Counted from the first letter of the stretch, positions 27,401 through 36,802 are shown. The stretch: 64,000 nucleotides of DNA from Paenibacillus glycinis (GCF_009909185.1 NZ_JAAAMV010000013.1:112950-176949), one strand, 5' to 3'. The notes: generated by a model from the sequence alone, not told the origin. Translations and numbers: made by a program.

Positions 27401-27956
27401 CGCGCATAATACGTTCGGCTGGACGAACGCGCCGAAGTATGGGGAGCCGACGCATTACGAGTTCAGCGTGGACAACGGCGCAACGTGGAAGCCGGTAACG
27501 GCGAATCCGCAGCCGGTCGGCGACGCGGACTATGCGGAAGGCGCCGTACAGGTGCGGGTGGCGGCCAACGAAGCCCGGGGCATCTCTGCGGGCGCGCCGC
27601 TCGTCTCGCCGAAGGCGTACACGAAGAACGACGTGCGGGATACGTACCTGCTCGCGGGCGACATCGAGCGGGAGAATGACAAGAACAAGCTGAAGGTTTC
27701 CGTGAACGTCGAGTCGCTTACCGATTACAGCGGCGAGGCTTATCTCGTGTTCCAGCTGGTCAAGGGCGAAAACACGACGCCGGTGCTGCTAAGCGCAGTG
27801 CCGCTCAAGCAGACGAAAATGGCGATCACGCAGTACTTCGATCAAACCGGCGAGGACTTTAAAGTCAAAGTGTTCGTCGTCAATCAATTCGATAGCGGCA
27901 AAGATCTGCAGCAACAAACGCCGGTACAGCTGGCGAAGCCGATCGTGCTCCAATAA
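24405..27956 (+). CDS. Secreted purple-acid-phosphatase-like metallophosphoesterase, multidomain
   Basis: 1183 residues. In order: signal peptide with one hydrophobic segment (to about 35); a discoidin/F5-8C-like domain (about 48-193); a PA14 domain (about 219-365); a beta-sandwich (about 370-470); the fibronectin-like N-terminal domain of purple acid phosphatases (about 472-589); the catalytic metallophosphoesterase domain (about 594-800) with MTDSQ, GDQVDAG, GNHEG, FHKAIYS and QGHDHTF; an FN3 domain; and a C-terminal module (about 991-1183) that recurs in the GH92 protein of the same operon. GTG 24405 follows TAGGAGGG by nine bases. It should hydrolyse phosphate esters outside the cell. It has no SLH domain of its own; the next gene supplies one. 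Confidence 0.88.
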   Translation: MKRSVKLTSRMLVVVMLWTSVFAAAGYFVVQHANARTAATNVFAAAGVTATANGYVSDEFTPSKAIDGNLNSGKWVTEGDDSLPTAERPYWLEVDAGAEVTVQQFVLAHAGAGGEQAEYNTKDFTIETSSDDVNWTPAVTVTGNTEGTTTHDLETPVKARYFKLAITNPGIADPATGNYAAHIYEFEAMGFRADQDAQQPDGTELEGGEGSAQGVAGNVRGLLADFYAGTGAGNNFAFGDYKATTVDPLINFTDLNPILTGFTGGEDSANIRWTGQIMAPATDDYTFYMQGDNGFNLWIDDKPVIEHWVNDWDKEITSASVHLEAGRKYSFKIEYFEDFGGSNLYLRWSTPTMAKDFVPSNAYYLPADYTGAVASAASADGKNVTVTLVSELGQLPADLNSHLTLTADGAPVAVQSVEPADASSITLKMAKSILPGQRLALAYDGLGGLKYADGTLVAAFKFTPSNLSEVVNYSPIAIAMSIYGSAKTNRSYAWYTRYDRPENAPANAKDSIVEIVPAGEDFKSANVKRFEGKPEDTRVLNNLQITSGTTGSFISHKVVAEGLTPGTAYKYRVGADNNWSQTGTFTTEGNDEKNYNFLYMTDSQGSNSQDYSVWANTMSQALKHVTDPRFLVMTGDQVDAGALESQWLDYFGQPQDMLMNLPIQAAVGNHEGPYNDNYYYHFNYPNDSIPDPLPPGSVYAFDYGDAHIMILNTMDIGWDARQAASFDKEVEWLKHEVAKTDKKWKIVAFHKAIYSVGNHAIDSDILALRQKMYPVFDDLGIDIVLQGHDHTFMRSFQMYDNKPIKDVTKDSEGRVVNPGGTLYMINNSAATKFYDIQNGVDRFYADYIEQPKVAIYSGVSMTENSFKIDSYKSGQETPFDTYSIFRDDAKPAPVDNLTAVKSDNGKRTITWKKPTDAEGNPVREFRLYEAGDRLGANWSVTIPVVAGQDDYQYVVDTTDPDQTLEFVVKSVNKRNNSDASVASSAGEQPVAPTAPVVDDAHNTFGWTNAPKYGEPTHYEFSVDNGATWKPVTANPQPVGDADYAEGAVQVRVAANEARGISAGAPLVSPKAYTKNDVRDTYLLAGDIERENDKNKLKVSVNVESLTDYSGEAYLVFQLVKGENTTPVLLSAVPLKQTKMAITQYFDQTGEDFKVKVFVVNQFDSGKDLQQQTPVQLAKPIVLQ

Positions 27957-27981
27957 CGGCTGGAAAGAGAGGTTTGCAAAC

Positions 27982-29574
27982 GTGAAAAAAGTTTTGGCGG
28001 CCATGCTGGCGCTGCTTTTCGTGCTGGCGCCGGTGTCCGGTTACGCCGCGGCGTCGTTCGCGCTCGAGATGAGCGCGGACAAGCTGCAGCGCGGCGAGCA
28101 ATTGACGCTTTCCGGAACGGCGGAGGGCGACGTGAACGTGAAAATCGTGCGCCCGGACAAAACGACGTTTTACCTGGACGTCATCGAGTCGGCGAACGGC
28201 AAATTTACAAAGACGGTGACCATCCCGGAAGAAGCGGACTTTGCGCCGTACGGCGTCTACCATCTCGCGGCGAGCAACGGCACAACGACGTTGAAAAAGA
28301 CATTCGCCGTTACGGATGAGGACGGCAATTATCCGCCTGAGCCGATCGAAGGCGGCGGCATCATCTTTGTCCCGCCGGCGAACGGGATTCCGGCCGACGC
28401 CGGCACGCCGACGGGCAGCGACATCCAGCCCGACAAGGCGTCGAACGGCACCTACATCGTCGGCGGCGATACGTTTACGTCCGCATCCGGTGAGGCCGGC
28501 GACGCCGTTACGATCAATTTGCCGGCTTCGTCCGGCTCGACCGGCAACGCGCTGGAGTTTCCGGCTCAAGTGTTGCAAACGCTGAAAAGCAAGAATAAGG
28601 ACCTCGTCATCAACTCCGACAACGGCACGATCCGCATCCCTGCGGAAGCGATCGCGGTCGGCAACGCCGGACAGGAAACGAACATCCGCATCGTGCTGAA
28701 CACGACCCTGACGGACGACGCGAAGAACGCCATCGCGGGTTCGATCGGTTCGAACGCGGATTATCATGGAGTCGGCGCCGTCATTACGGTCACCATCCAA
28801 CTCGTATCGGGCGGAACGGCGACCGATATTCACGACCTGGGCAAGCCGGTGACGGTCAAGCTGAAGCTGTCGAACGAGCAGGCGAAGCTGATCGCGGCGG
28901 ATCTGGCCGGCGTGTATTACGTGAACGGCAGTCAATTGGAGTATGTCGGCGGCAAGATGGAGAGCGGCACGTTCACGTTCCAGGCGAACCACTTCTCGAC
29001 GTACGCGATTCTGGAATACAGCAAGTCTTTCGTCGACATGAAGGGCCACTGGGCTGAGCAGGCCGTGAAGACGCTGGCCGCGAAGCATATCGTCACCGGC
29101 GTGGACGAGCAGCACTACGTGCCGGGACGCAGCATCACGCGGTCCGAATTCGCGACGATGCTCATGCGGACGGTCGCGTGGAACGGCAAAGCGGACCAGC
29201 CTGCGGGCGCCAATCCGTTTAACGACGTGCCGGCCGGCCAATATTACGCCGACGCCGTAACGCAAGCGGCGTCGCTCGGCATCGTGACGGGCTATCAAGG
29301 CGCGTTCCGTCCGAACGACGGCATTACCCGCGAAGAAGCGGTCGTGGCGCTCGTGCGCGCGGCCAAGTACTTCGACCTCTCCTCCCCGGGCAAGGGAACG
29401 CCGGCTTTCGCGGACGCGAAGATCATCTCGGCGTGGGCGGCAGCAGCCGTGAACGAAGCCTGGACCAAAGGTTTGATCGAAGGCGACGGCAAGCAGTTTA
29501 ATCCCAAGAAATCCGTGACGCGCGCCGAAGTCGCCGTCATGATCGGCCGGCTGCTGCCTGCCGGTTCCCTGTAA
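27982..29574 (+). CDS. SLH-domain surface protein, possible anchor of the operon
   Basis: 530 residues. Signal peptide to about residue 24 (GYAAA); an Ig-like sandwich at about 25-110 (LTLSGTAEGDVNVKIVRPD); a Gly/Pro linker; a mixed domain at about 150-350; and three SLH domains at the C-terminus (MKGHWAEQAVKTLA, VPAGQYYADAVTQAA, ISAWAAAAVNEAW), which bind pyruvylated secondary cell-wall polymer. GTG 27982 follows AGAGAGG. It lies 25 bp after the phosphatase and 26 bp before the GH92 gene, all in one direction, so co-transcription is nearly certain. Inference: it tethers one or both enzymes to the wall. Confidence 0.85.
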   Translation: MKKVLAAMLALLFVLAPVSGYAAASFALEMSADKLQRGEQLTLSGTAEGDVNVKIVRPDKTTFYLDVIESANGKFTKTVTIPEEADFAPYGVYHLAASNGTTTLKKTFAVTDEDGNYPPEPIEGGGIIFVPPANGIPADAGTPTGSDIQPDKASNGTYIVGGDTFTSASGEAGDAVTINLPASSGSTGNALEFPAQVLQTLKSKNKDLVINSDNGTIRIPAEAIAVGNAGQETNIRIVLNTTLTDDAKNAIAGSIGSNADYHGVGAVITVTIQLVSGGTATDIHDLGKPVTVKLKLSNEQAKLIAADLAGVYYVNGSQLEYVGGKMESGTFTFQANHFSTYAILEYSKSFVDMKGHWAEQAVKTLAAKHIVTGVDEQHYVPGRSITRSEFATMLMRTVAWNGKADQPAGANPFNDVPAGQYYADAVTQAASLGIVTGYQGAFRPNDGITREEAVVALVRAAKYFDLSSPGKGTPAFADAKIISAWAAAAVNEAWTKGLIEGDGKQFNPKKSVTRAEVAVMIGRLLPAGSL

Positions 29575-29600
29575 GACGAACGAAGGAGGACCGAAATTCA

Positions 29601-32600
29601 ATGTGGAAGAAGTTTCTGGCGGTTGCCATGACGGCCATGTTCGTCTATAACCTAATGCTGCCCGTTACATCGGAAATCGTGTCCGCGTCCGCCTCGGCGG
29701 ACCCGGGCACGGCGACGCGGAACGTGGCGATCGGCGCGACGGCAACGGCGTCCGGCCAATGCAATGCGAACGAGAATCCGGCCAATGCCATCGACGGCAA
29801 GAACGATACCAAGTGGTGCGACAATACGTCCACGGCTAAAAAGTGGCTGCAGCTCGATTTGGGCAAAGCCTATAACATCAACGAATGGGCCGTGCAAAAC
29901 GCGGCCATTAGCGAGGGGAACAACGCCCCGTTCTGGAATACGAAAGACTTCAGCCTTCAGAAGAGCGACGACGGTCAGAACTGGACCGACGTCGACGTCG
30001 TGAAGAGCAACGTTCAGACGATCGTCGACCGGTTCGTCACGCCGTTCGAGGCGCGCTATGTCCGACTTGCGATCGACAAAGCCGCGTACGACGGCAATGT
30101 GGCGCGCATCTATGAATTCGAGATTTACGGCGTCGATGCCGGCCAAACGCCGGCCTCCCCGCCGGCAAACCTCGCGCCGATCGACTACGTCGATCCGTTC
30201 ATCAACACGATGGGCGATAACGGCCAGACGAACCCGGGTCCGACGACGCCGTTCGGTCTCGTCTCCCTCGGTCCGGACAGCGACGGCGGAGCGTTCAGCG
30301 GTTATTACTATCAAGATAAATATTTGAAGGGCTTCTCGCACCTGCGCTTCAGCGGCGTAGGCTGCAGCGGAGGCGGCGGCAACATTCTCATGATGCCGGA
30401 GACGCGCGATTTCACGAAGAACGTCGCGGACTACAAACAGAAGTATGACAAGAGCAGCGAGCAGGCTTCCGCCGGCTTCTACGGCGTGACGCTCGCATCC
30501 GGCATCGGCGTTCAATTGACGAGCTCGGATAACGTCGGCTTCCACAAATACACGTTCCCGGGCACGGCGAATACGGGCTCCGTATTGGTCGATCTCTCCA
30601 ACTCGTATGCGGGCATGGTGGACGCCAATCTGAAAGTCGTCGGCAACAACGAAATCACGGGTATGATCCAGTCCAAGAACGTTTGCGGACACGGGTACTA
30701 CACGATCTATTACTCCATCAAGTTCGATCACGATTTCGCGTCGTATAAATCGTGGCAGGACAACGCGGTCGGCGATGGCGTCGCCGAGCGCACCGGCTTC
30801 AACAGCGGCGCATGGATGAACTTCGACACGTCGAGCAACAAGACGATCCAAGCGAAGGTCGGCTTGTCGACGATCAGCGTAGCGCAGGCGCAAGCCGAGC
30901 GCGGCGAATACACGGATTGGGATTTCGACGCGCGTCATCAGGAGGCTCGCGACGCATGGGGCAGCGTCCTGAACAAAGTCGAAATCACGGATTCCGACGA
31001 ACAGAACAAGCGCGTGTTCTACACGCAAATGTACCACTCGTACCAAAGCCCGAAAAACGTGACGAGCTCCGCGGGCACGTTCAAGGCGGGACTCGACGAG
31101 AAGACGATTCGCCAAGCCTCCGAGCTGGGCGACGACTTCCAATATTATAACGGCTGGACGACATGGGACGACTTCCGCAAATACGCGATGTTCTCCCTCC
31201 TCGAGCCGCAGCGCTACAACAACATGGTGAAATCGCTGGTGGATCTGTACGGTACCCGCGGCACGTACATGCAGTGGGGAGACGGCTACTGGCCGAGCCC
31301 GACGGTTCGAAACGAATTCAACGGCGCCGTCATTCTGGACGCTTACGCGAAGGGCTTCAAGGATTTCGACGTTTATAAGGCGCTGAAAGGAATGGCCGTC
31401 GACGCGGACAACTTCTCCATCAGCGACGGCGATATTTCCGGCAAGCTGGAGAAATACAACAGCGCGTCTTTCCCGATGAAGCTGGCGGCTTTGATCGGGG
31501 ACCAAGCCACGTACGAGAAATACAAGACGATGGCGTTGTCGTACAAGAATCTGTGGAACCCGTCGCAAGTCGACGAGAAAGGCGTCCCGACCGGCTTCTT
31601 CACGCCGAACGGCAATCCGGTCGGCGCGGGCGACATCTTGGCCGTCGACCGTTATGCCTACCAAGGCAACCTGTGGCAGTACCGCTGGTCGGTGCCGCAG
31701 GACGTCAACGGCATGGCCGAGCTGATGGGCGGCAATACGGAGACGGCGAAGCAATTGCTGCACTTCTTCGACATCGACGAGTACATGGCGATCAACGAAG
31801 AGGATATCCAGGCGCCGTATCTGTTCGATTACCTGGGTTATCCGTATCTGACGCAATACTTCGCCCGTCAATTCACGACGGAAGTCGTGACGCAGAAGTA
31901 TCACAACCACGGCGGGTACGCCTATCCGATGAAGTCCCGCGTCTACCGCGACGACCCGGAAGGCTACCTGTTGTCCATGGACGACGACGCCGGCGGCATG
32001 GGCTCCTGGTACCTGTACAGCGCCATCGGCCTCTTCCCGGGCAACCCGGGCGAATCGGACTTCCTGATCGGTTCGCCGATCTTCTCGGAAGTCAAGCTGC
32101 ATCTGGGCAGCGGCAAGACGCTGACGATCAAGGCGGACGACGTGTCCAGCCAAAACCGCTTCATCCAATCCGCGGAGCTGAACGGCAAGAATTTCGATCA
32201 GGCGTGGATCAAGTATGACGACATTATGGCCGGCGGTACGTTGGAATTCCAGATGGGCAGCCAGCCGAACACGAACTGGGGCGCGAAAGCAAGCGCGCAG
32301 CCGCCGACGATCGATTATACGGCCGGAATCGACAACAACTTCAGCCACGAGCCGCTGATCGCGGAGAAATCGACGTGGAGCTACCTCGATAAGGGCCGCT
32401 ACGCGGGCGAAGGCTGGACGACGGCCGGCTTCGACGACAGCGCGTGGGCTTCCGGGCCGGCGATGCTCGGGTACGACAGCTACGGCAAACCGGCGACGAA
32501 GGTCGGCTACGGCCCGAATGCCAATAACAAGTACCCGACGACGTACTTCCGCAAGACGTTCAACGTCAAGGATCCGAGCGGCATTCTCGAGCTGGATGCC

Positions 32601-35600
32601 AGCCTGATCCGCGACGACGGCGCGATCGTGTACTTGAACGGACATGAAGTTATCCGCACCAACATGCCTGCAGGCACGGTCGGTTACGACACCTACGCAA
32701 ACGCGACCGTCGCCGACGAGCGCAACCGAAACGCTTACGTCATCGATCCGAGCTACCTGGTGGACGGCCAGAACGTGCTGACCGCCGAGGTGCACCAAGT
32801 CAACGGCACGAGCTCGGATATCGCGTTCGAATTTAGCCTCGAAGCAGTTCGGAAGCTGCAGACGCCGGCAGCGCCGACGAACCCGGTGGTGGACGATACG
32901 ATGAACACGATCGGCTGGACGCCGGTGAATGGCATCGCGGACGCCAAGGAGTATCAATTCAGCACGGACGGCGGCAAGACGTGGAGAACGGCTTCCGCCA
33001 ATCCGCAAACGGTCGGCCCGCTGAACTATGCGGTTGGCGCCGTGCAAGTCCGGGTAGGCGCAAACGTGGGGAATAACCGCGCGGCCGGACCGGCATTGCT
33101 TGCGGACAAGGCTTATACGTCCGACGTGAAATGGGACGTGTACGACTTGAAAGTCGACGTGCAGCGCGAGAGCAACATGAAGGTCCATGTGACCGGCTCG
33201 CTGTATGGCGAATACGTGGACTCCGCGGTCGTCGTCTTCCAGTTGATGAACGGCGCGACGAACACCAGCGCATGGCTCTCAACCGCCGTGCCGGTGAAGC
33301 AAGGCAACTTCGATATCTCGGAGATTTATAACGTCAACGCCACGAAATACGCGATCAACGTGTATCTCGTCAGCGACTTCAACGGCGACATCTACGATTC
33401 GCCGCTCTGGCTGGCCGAGCCGATTGCGTATCAGCCGGAGCCGGGCGAGCTGCCGGATCCGGAAGGACCGCAGCCAGTCGATGATCCGATTCCGGATCCG
33501 CTGCCGGTACCGGACCCGAGCGAGCCGGACGAACCGGAGCAGCCGGACGACGGCACGCTGAAAGTCGAGTTCGAGGACCGCGCGGAATGGACCGACGCCC
33601 AGCATCCGAACGGCGGCGGTGGCCTGCAAACGGAAGCCAAATCGGGCGGCGGCACCGTAGTCGCCCATACGTTCGACAGCGCATGGCTCGCATATAACGT
33701 TAACTTCGGCGACCAAGGCTACAATAACGTCACGGTCGACTACGACGCGCCGACGAACAAGGTGCCGGCGGGCAGCTATCTGGAGTTCCGTCTTGGCAGC
33801 ACGACCGGCGAAGTCGTCGGCACGCTCAACCTGGACGACAAGTTGGCGGATTGGGGCTCTTATCTCGATACGACGGCGAAGCTGAACCGGACGGTTACCG
33901 GCCTGCAGAAGCTCTACGTTGTCATGAAGGCGGGCACGCCGAACAATCTGCCGTATATCGGTAATTTCGACTGGTTCAAATTCGGCTACGAGAAGACCAG
34001 ATCCGATTTCGCCAAGCTGGAGCTCGAGAATTACAATGCATGGACGACGGCCACGAACCCGGCCAACAGCGATCCGCTGAAGACGGAGGCGGGCAAGGGC
34101 GGCGTCGGCCAGCAAGTGGCGAATACGTTTGACGGCGCATGGCTGGCCTACAAACACATGGATTTCGGAACGGAAGGCGTGAATCAGTTCTCCGTCGAAT
34201 ACGCGGGCAACCTGTCCAACACGTTCGCGAACGCCGCCGTCGAGGTCCGCCTCGGCAGCGAGAGCGGAACGCTGGTCGGCACGGTGTCGACGCCGCCGAC
34301 CGACCCGAGCGGCTGGGGCAAGTACACGACGGCGACGGTCAAGCTGACGCAAACCGTAACCGGTCTTCAAGATCTGTATTTGGTCATGAGGGGCAGCATG
34401 GTCGAAGGCGAGACCGGCAAGAAATACGTCGGCAACTTCGACAACGCGAGCTTCTCCTTCCAGAAGCCGGATACCGATCCGGGCGATCAGCCGGACGCGG
34501 ACACGCTGACGCTGGGCTTCGAGCAGAAGACCGATTGGACCGAAGACGTCCATCCGATCAAGGGCGGAACGTTGAAAGTAGAGAACAACAACGGCGGCCA
34601 GACGGTGGGCAATACGTTCAACGGCGCATGGCTGCACTACCGCAACGTGAACTTCGGCACGACGGGCAAGAACAAGATCGCAATCGTCTATGATGCGCCA
34701 AGCAGCAAAGTACCGACGGATGCGTCGGTCGAGCTCCACCTCGGCAAAGTCGACGGCGATTTAGTCGGTACGGTTGCCTTGACGAACACGGGCACTGATT
34801 GGGGCGCGTACAAGACGGCGACGGCTGATCTGGAGACGAATGGGCAGAAGATTAAAGTGAAGGGCAAGCAGGACCTGTATCTGGTATTAAAAGGCACGAC
34901 TAGCGACGCCCTGCCGTATATCGGCAATCTCGACAGCTTCACGCTGACCTATGAGCGCAGCGATTATGCCAAGCTCGAGCTGGAGAACTTCGACTTGTGG
35001 TCCGACACGCCGCTCAAAACCGAAAAAGGCAATAGCGGCCTGCAGGTGGCAGGTACGAGCAACGGCGCATGGCTTGCCTACCGGCAAATGAATTTCGGCA
35101 CGCAAGGCATGAACCAGATTGCCATCGAGTATTCGGGCAATACCGGTCGGGTTGCCGCGAATGCCGCTGTCGAGGTTCGCTTGGGCAGCGTGACCGGTCC
35201 GAAGATCGGCACGGTGGCTACGCCTCCGACGGTCGATTATTGGGGCAAGTACGAGACGGCGACGGCTGCCTTGACGCAGATGGTAACGGGTATTCAGGAC
35301 GTCTATCTCGTGCTGACAGGCACGACGGACGGCAATCATCCGTTCATCGGCAACTTCGATAACGCCAGCTTCTCGTTCAAGCCGGATGCCGCTCAAGCAA
35401 CCGTCGAATTCGAGAACAAATCGGATTGGTCCAAAGGGACCCATCCGGTCGCCGGCGGTCCGCTGGCGATCGCGAACAATAACGGCGGCCAAACGGTGGG
35501 CAATACGTTTAACGGCGCATGGTTGTCCTACAAGAACGTCGAGCTCGGCATGGAAAAGGGCCGCAATCACGTCGCGATCGTGTACGATGCGCCTTCCAAT

Positions 35601-36758
35601 GCGACGCCGGCCGATCTGAAGGCGGAAATTCGCCTCGGCGGCATCGCGGGCCAGCTTCTCGGCACGGTCAACCTGCCGAACACGGGAACGGACTGGGGCA
35701 CTTACGCCACGGTCGAAGCAGATCTTGGCATGACAATCAAAGGCTTCCAAGACATCTACGTCGTACTGAAGGGCACGACGACCGACGCGTTACCGTTCGC
35801 GGGCAACCTGGACAAGTTCGTGCTGACGTATAAGACGGCTCGCACGGACATCGCCAAGCTGGAGCTGGAAAGCTACGATGCTTGGTCGACGGCGCTGAAC
35901 CCGGACAACCTCGCACCGCTTAAGACGGAAGGCGGAAAGAGCGGCCTGCGGGTTGCGAATACGTTCAACGGCGCCTGGCTGCAATATAAGCGCATGGACT
36001 TCGGCACCGAAGGCGTGAACCAATTCTACGTGGAATACGTCGGCAATACGACTAATACATTTAACAATTCGGCCGTCGACATCGTCTTGGACGACAAGAC
36101 GAACGGCCCGGTGGTCGGTACGGTCGCGACGCCTCCTACAGCGAATAACTGGACCACCTACGCGACGGTCAGCGGAAACCTGAACCAAACCGTCACCGGC
36201 ATCCACGACGTTTACTTTGTGCTGAGGGGCAGCGCCGCCGAAGGCGAGACCGGCAAGAAATACGTCGGCAACTTCGACAACGCGGGCTTCTCGCTGAATG
36301 CGCAGTCCGAGCAGGGCCTTACGGTCGAGTTCGAGAACCGGGCAAGCTGGTCGCCGGACAAAAACACGTTCAACAGCGATCCGCTGAAGACCGAGGACAA
36401 CTCCGGCCGGACGATCGTGGGCAACACGTTCACGGGCGCATGGCTGACGTACAAAGACGTCGATTTCGGCGCCCTGGGCAAAAACACAATTACGATTGAC
36501 TATGACTCCCCGACCAACAAGGCGCCGGCCGATGTCACGGCGGAGATTCGCCTGAACGACAAGGACGGCGACCTGATCGGGACGGTGAAGCTTCCGAACA
36601 CGGGCGGCGCATGGGGCAATTACAAGTCCGCTACCGCCAAGCTGGATCAACTCGTGGCCGGCAAGCAGACGATCTGCGTCGTGTTCAAAGGATCGACGAC
36701 GAATGACTTGCGCTACGTCGGCAACTTCGACAAAATGACGTTCACCAAGCAAGCGTAA
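29601..36758 (+). CDS. GH92 alpha-mannosidase with F5/8C and seven CBM6-like modules
   Basis: 2385 residues, secreted (signal peptide to about 33). A discoidin/F5-8C domain (about 45-185) is followed by a GH92 catalytic region (about 190-900), recognised by YVDPFINTMGDNGQTNPG, GFSHLRFSG-GCSGGGG, YHSYQSP and SMDDDAGGMGSWYLYSAIGLFPGNPG. GH92 enzymes are calcium-dependent exo-alpha-mannosidases. Then come a jelly-roll domain (about 905-1085), the module shared with the phosphatase (about 1091-1277), a Pro/Glu/Asp-rich linker and seven CBM6-like modules (1319-2385). AAGGAGGACC supports ATG 29601. No SLH domain. Expected substrate: yeast-type mannan, N-glycans or phosphomannan. Confidence 0.88.
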   Translation: MWKKFLAVAMTAMFVYNLMLPVTSEIVSASASADPGTATRNVAIGATATASGQCNANENPANAIDGKNDTKWCDNTSTAKKWLQLDLGKAYNINEWAVQNAAISEGNNAPFWNTKDFSLQKSDDGQNWTDVDVVKSNVQTIVDRFVTPFEARYVRLAIDKAAYDGNVARIYEFEIYGVDAGQTPASPPANLAPIDYVDPFINTMGDNGQTNPGPTTPFGLVSLGPDSDGGAFSGYYYQDKYLKGFSHLRFSGVGCSGGGGNILMMPETRDFTKNVADYKQKYDKSSEQASAGFYGVTLASGIGVQLTSSDNVGFHKYTFPGTANTGSVLVDLSNSYAGMVDANLKVVGNNEITGMIQSKNVCGHGYYTIYYSIKFDHDFASYKSWQDNAVGDGVAERTGFNSGAWMNFDTSSNKTIQAKVGLSTISVAQAQAERGEYTDWDFDARHQEARDAWGSVLNKVEITDSDEQNKRVFYTQMYHSYQSPKNVTSSAGTFKAGLDEKTIRQASELGDDFQYYNGWTTWDDFRKYAMFSLLEPQRYNNMVKSLVDLYGTRGTYMQWGDGYWPSPTVRNEFNGAVILDAYAKGFKDFDVYKALKGMAVDADNFSISDGDISGKLEKYNSASFPMKLAALIGDQATYEKYKTMALSYKNLWNPSQVDEKGVPTGFFTPNGNPVGAGDILAVDRYAYQGNLWQYRWSVPQDVNGMAELMGGNTETAKQLLHFFDIDEYMAINEEDIQAPYLFDYLGYPYLTQYFARQFTTEVVTQKYHNHGGYAYPMKSRVYRDDPEGYLLSMDDDAGGMGSWYLYSAIGLFPGNPGESDFLIGSPIFSEVKLHLGSGKTLTIKADDVSSQNRFIQSAELNGKNFDQAWIKYDDIMAGGTLEFQMGSQPNTNWGAKASAQPPTIDYTAGIDNNFSHEPLIAEKSTWSYLDKGRYAGEGWTTAGFDDSAWASGPAMLGYDSYGKPATKVGYGPNANNKYPTTYFRKTFNVKDPSGILELDASLIRDDGAIVYLNGHEVIRTNMPAGTVGYDTYANATVADERNRNAYVIDPSYLVDGQNVLTAEVHQVNGTSSDIAFEFSLEAVRKLQTPAAPTNPVVDDTMNTIGWTPVNGIADAKEYQFSTDGGKTWRTASANPQTVGPLNYAVGAVQVRVGANVGNNRAAGPALLADKAYTSDVKWDVYDLKVDVQRESNMKVHVTGSLYGEYVDSAVVVFQLMNGATNTSAWLSTAVPVKQGNFDISEIYNVNATKYAINVYLVSDFNGDIYDSPLWLAEPIAYQPEPGELPDPEGPQPVDDPIPDPLPVPDPSEPDEPEQPDDGTLKVEFEDRAEWTDAQHPNGGGGLQTEAKSGGGTVVAHTFDSAWLAYNVNFGDQGYNNVTVDYDAPTNKVPAGSYLEFRLGSTTGEVVGTLNLDDKLADWGSYLDTTAKLNRTVTGLQKLYVVMKAGTPNNLPYIGNFDWFKFGYEKTRSDFAKLELENYNAWTTATNPANSDPLKTEAGKGGVGQQVANTFDGAWLAYKHMDFGTEGVNQFSVEYAGNLSNTFANAAVEVRLGSESGTLVGTVSTPPTDPSGWGKYTTATVKLTQTVTGLQDLYLVMRGSMVEGETGKKYVGNFDNASFSFQKPDTDPGDQPDADTLTLGFEQKTDWTEDVHPIKGGTLKVENNNGGQTVGNTFNGAWLHYRNVNFGTTGKNKIAIVYDAPSSKVPTDASVELHLGKVDGDLVGTVALTNTGTDWGAYKTATADLETNGQKIKVKGKQDLYLVLKGTTSDALPYIGNLDSFTLTYERSDYAKLELENFDLWSDTPLKTEKGNSGLQVAGTSNGAWLAYRQMNFGTQGMNQIAIEYSGNTGRVAANAAVEVRLGSVTGPKIGTVATPPTVDYWGKYETATAALTQMVTGIQDVYLVLTGTTDGNHPFIGNFDNASFSFKPDAAQATVEFENKSDWSKGTHPVAGGPLAIANNNGGQTVGNTFNGAWLSYKNVELGMEKGRNHVAIVYDAPSNATPADLKAEIRLGGIAGQLLGTVNLPNTGTDWGTYATVEADLGMTIKGFQDIYVVLKGTTTDALPFAGNLDKFVLTYKTARTDIAKLELESYDAWSTALNPDNLAPLKTEGGKSGLRVANTFNGAWLQYKRMDFGTEGVNQFYVEYVGNTTNTFNNSAVDIVLDDKTNGPVVGTVATPPTANNWTTYATVSGNLNQTVTGIHDVYFVLRGSAAEGETGKKYVGNFDNAGFSLNAQSEQGLTVEFENRASWSPDKNTFNSDPLKTEDNSGRTIVGNTFTGAWLTYKDVDFGALGKNTITIDYDSPTNKAPADVTAEIRLNDKDGDLIGTVKLPNTGGAWGNYKSATAKLDQLVAGKQTICVVFKGSTTNDLRYVGNFDKMTFTKQA
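33558..36755 (+). repeat. Seven CBM6-like module repeats, two alternating subtypes
   Basis: Units begin at about 33558, 34008, 34503, 34965, 35398, 35850 and 36318 (433-495 bp each). Odd units open with a (V/G)FE-x-x-x-x-W sequence, even units with AKLELE(N/S)-x-x-x-W. The strict A-B-A-B-A-B-A order suggests that a two-module cassette of about 920 bp was duplicated. Confidence 0.8.
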
Positions 36759-36767
36759 CAGCAGACC

Positions 36768-36802
36768 AGCCTCTAAGCCGACCATCGGCTTAGGGGCTTT
36801 TT
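36768..36802 (+). terminator. Terminator of the phosphatase/SLH/GH92 operon
   Basis: AGCCTCTAAGCCGA pairs with TCGGCTTAGGGGCT around CCA and is followed by TTTTT. It begins nine bases after the GH92 stop. Confidence 0.9.

Noticed and set aside
24384..27455. 1023-codon minus-strand frame
   Set aside because: Antisense shadow of the phosphatase gene.
29652..33188. 1178-codon minus-strand frame
   Set aside because: Antisense shadow of the GH92 gene, with the same biased composition.
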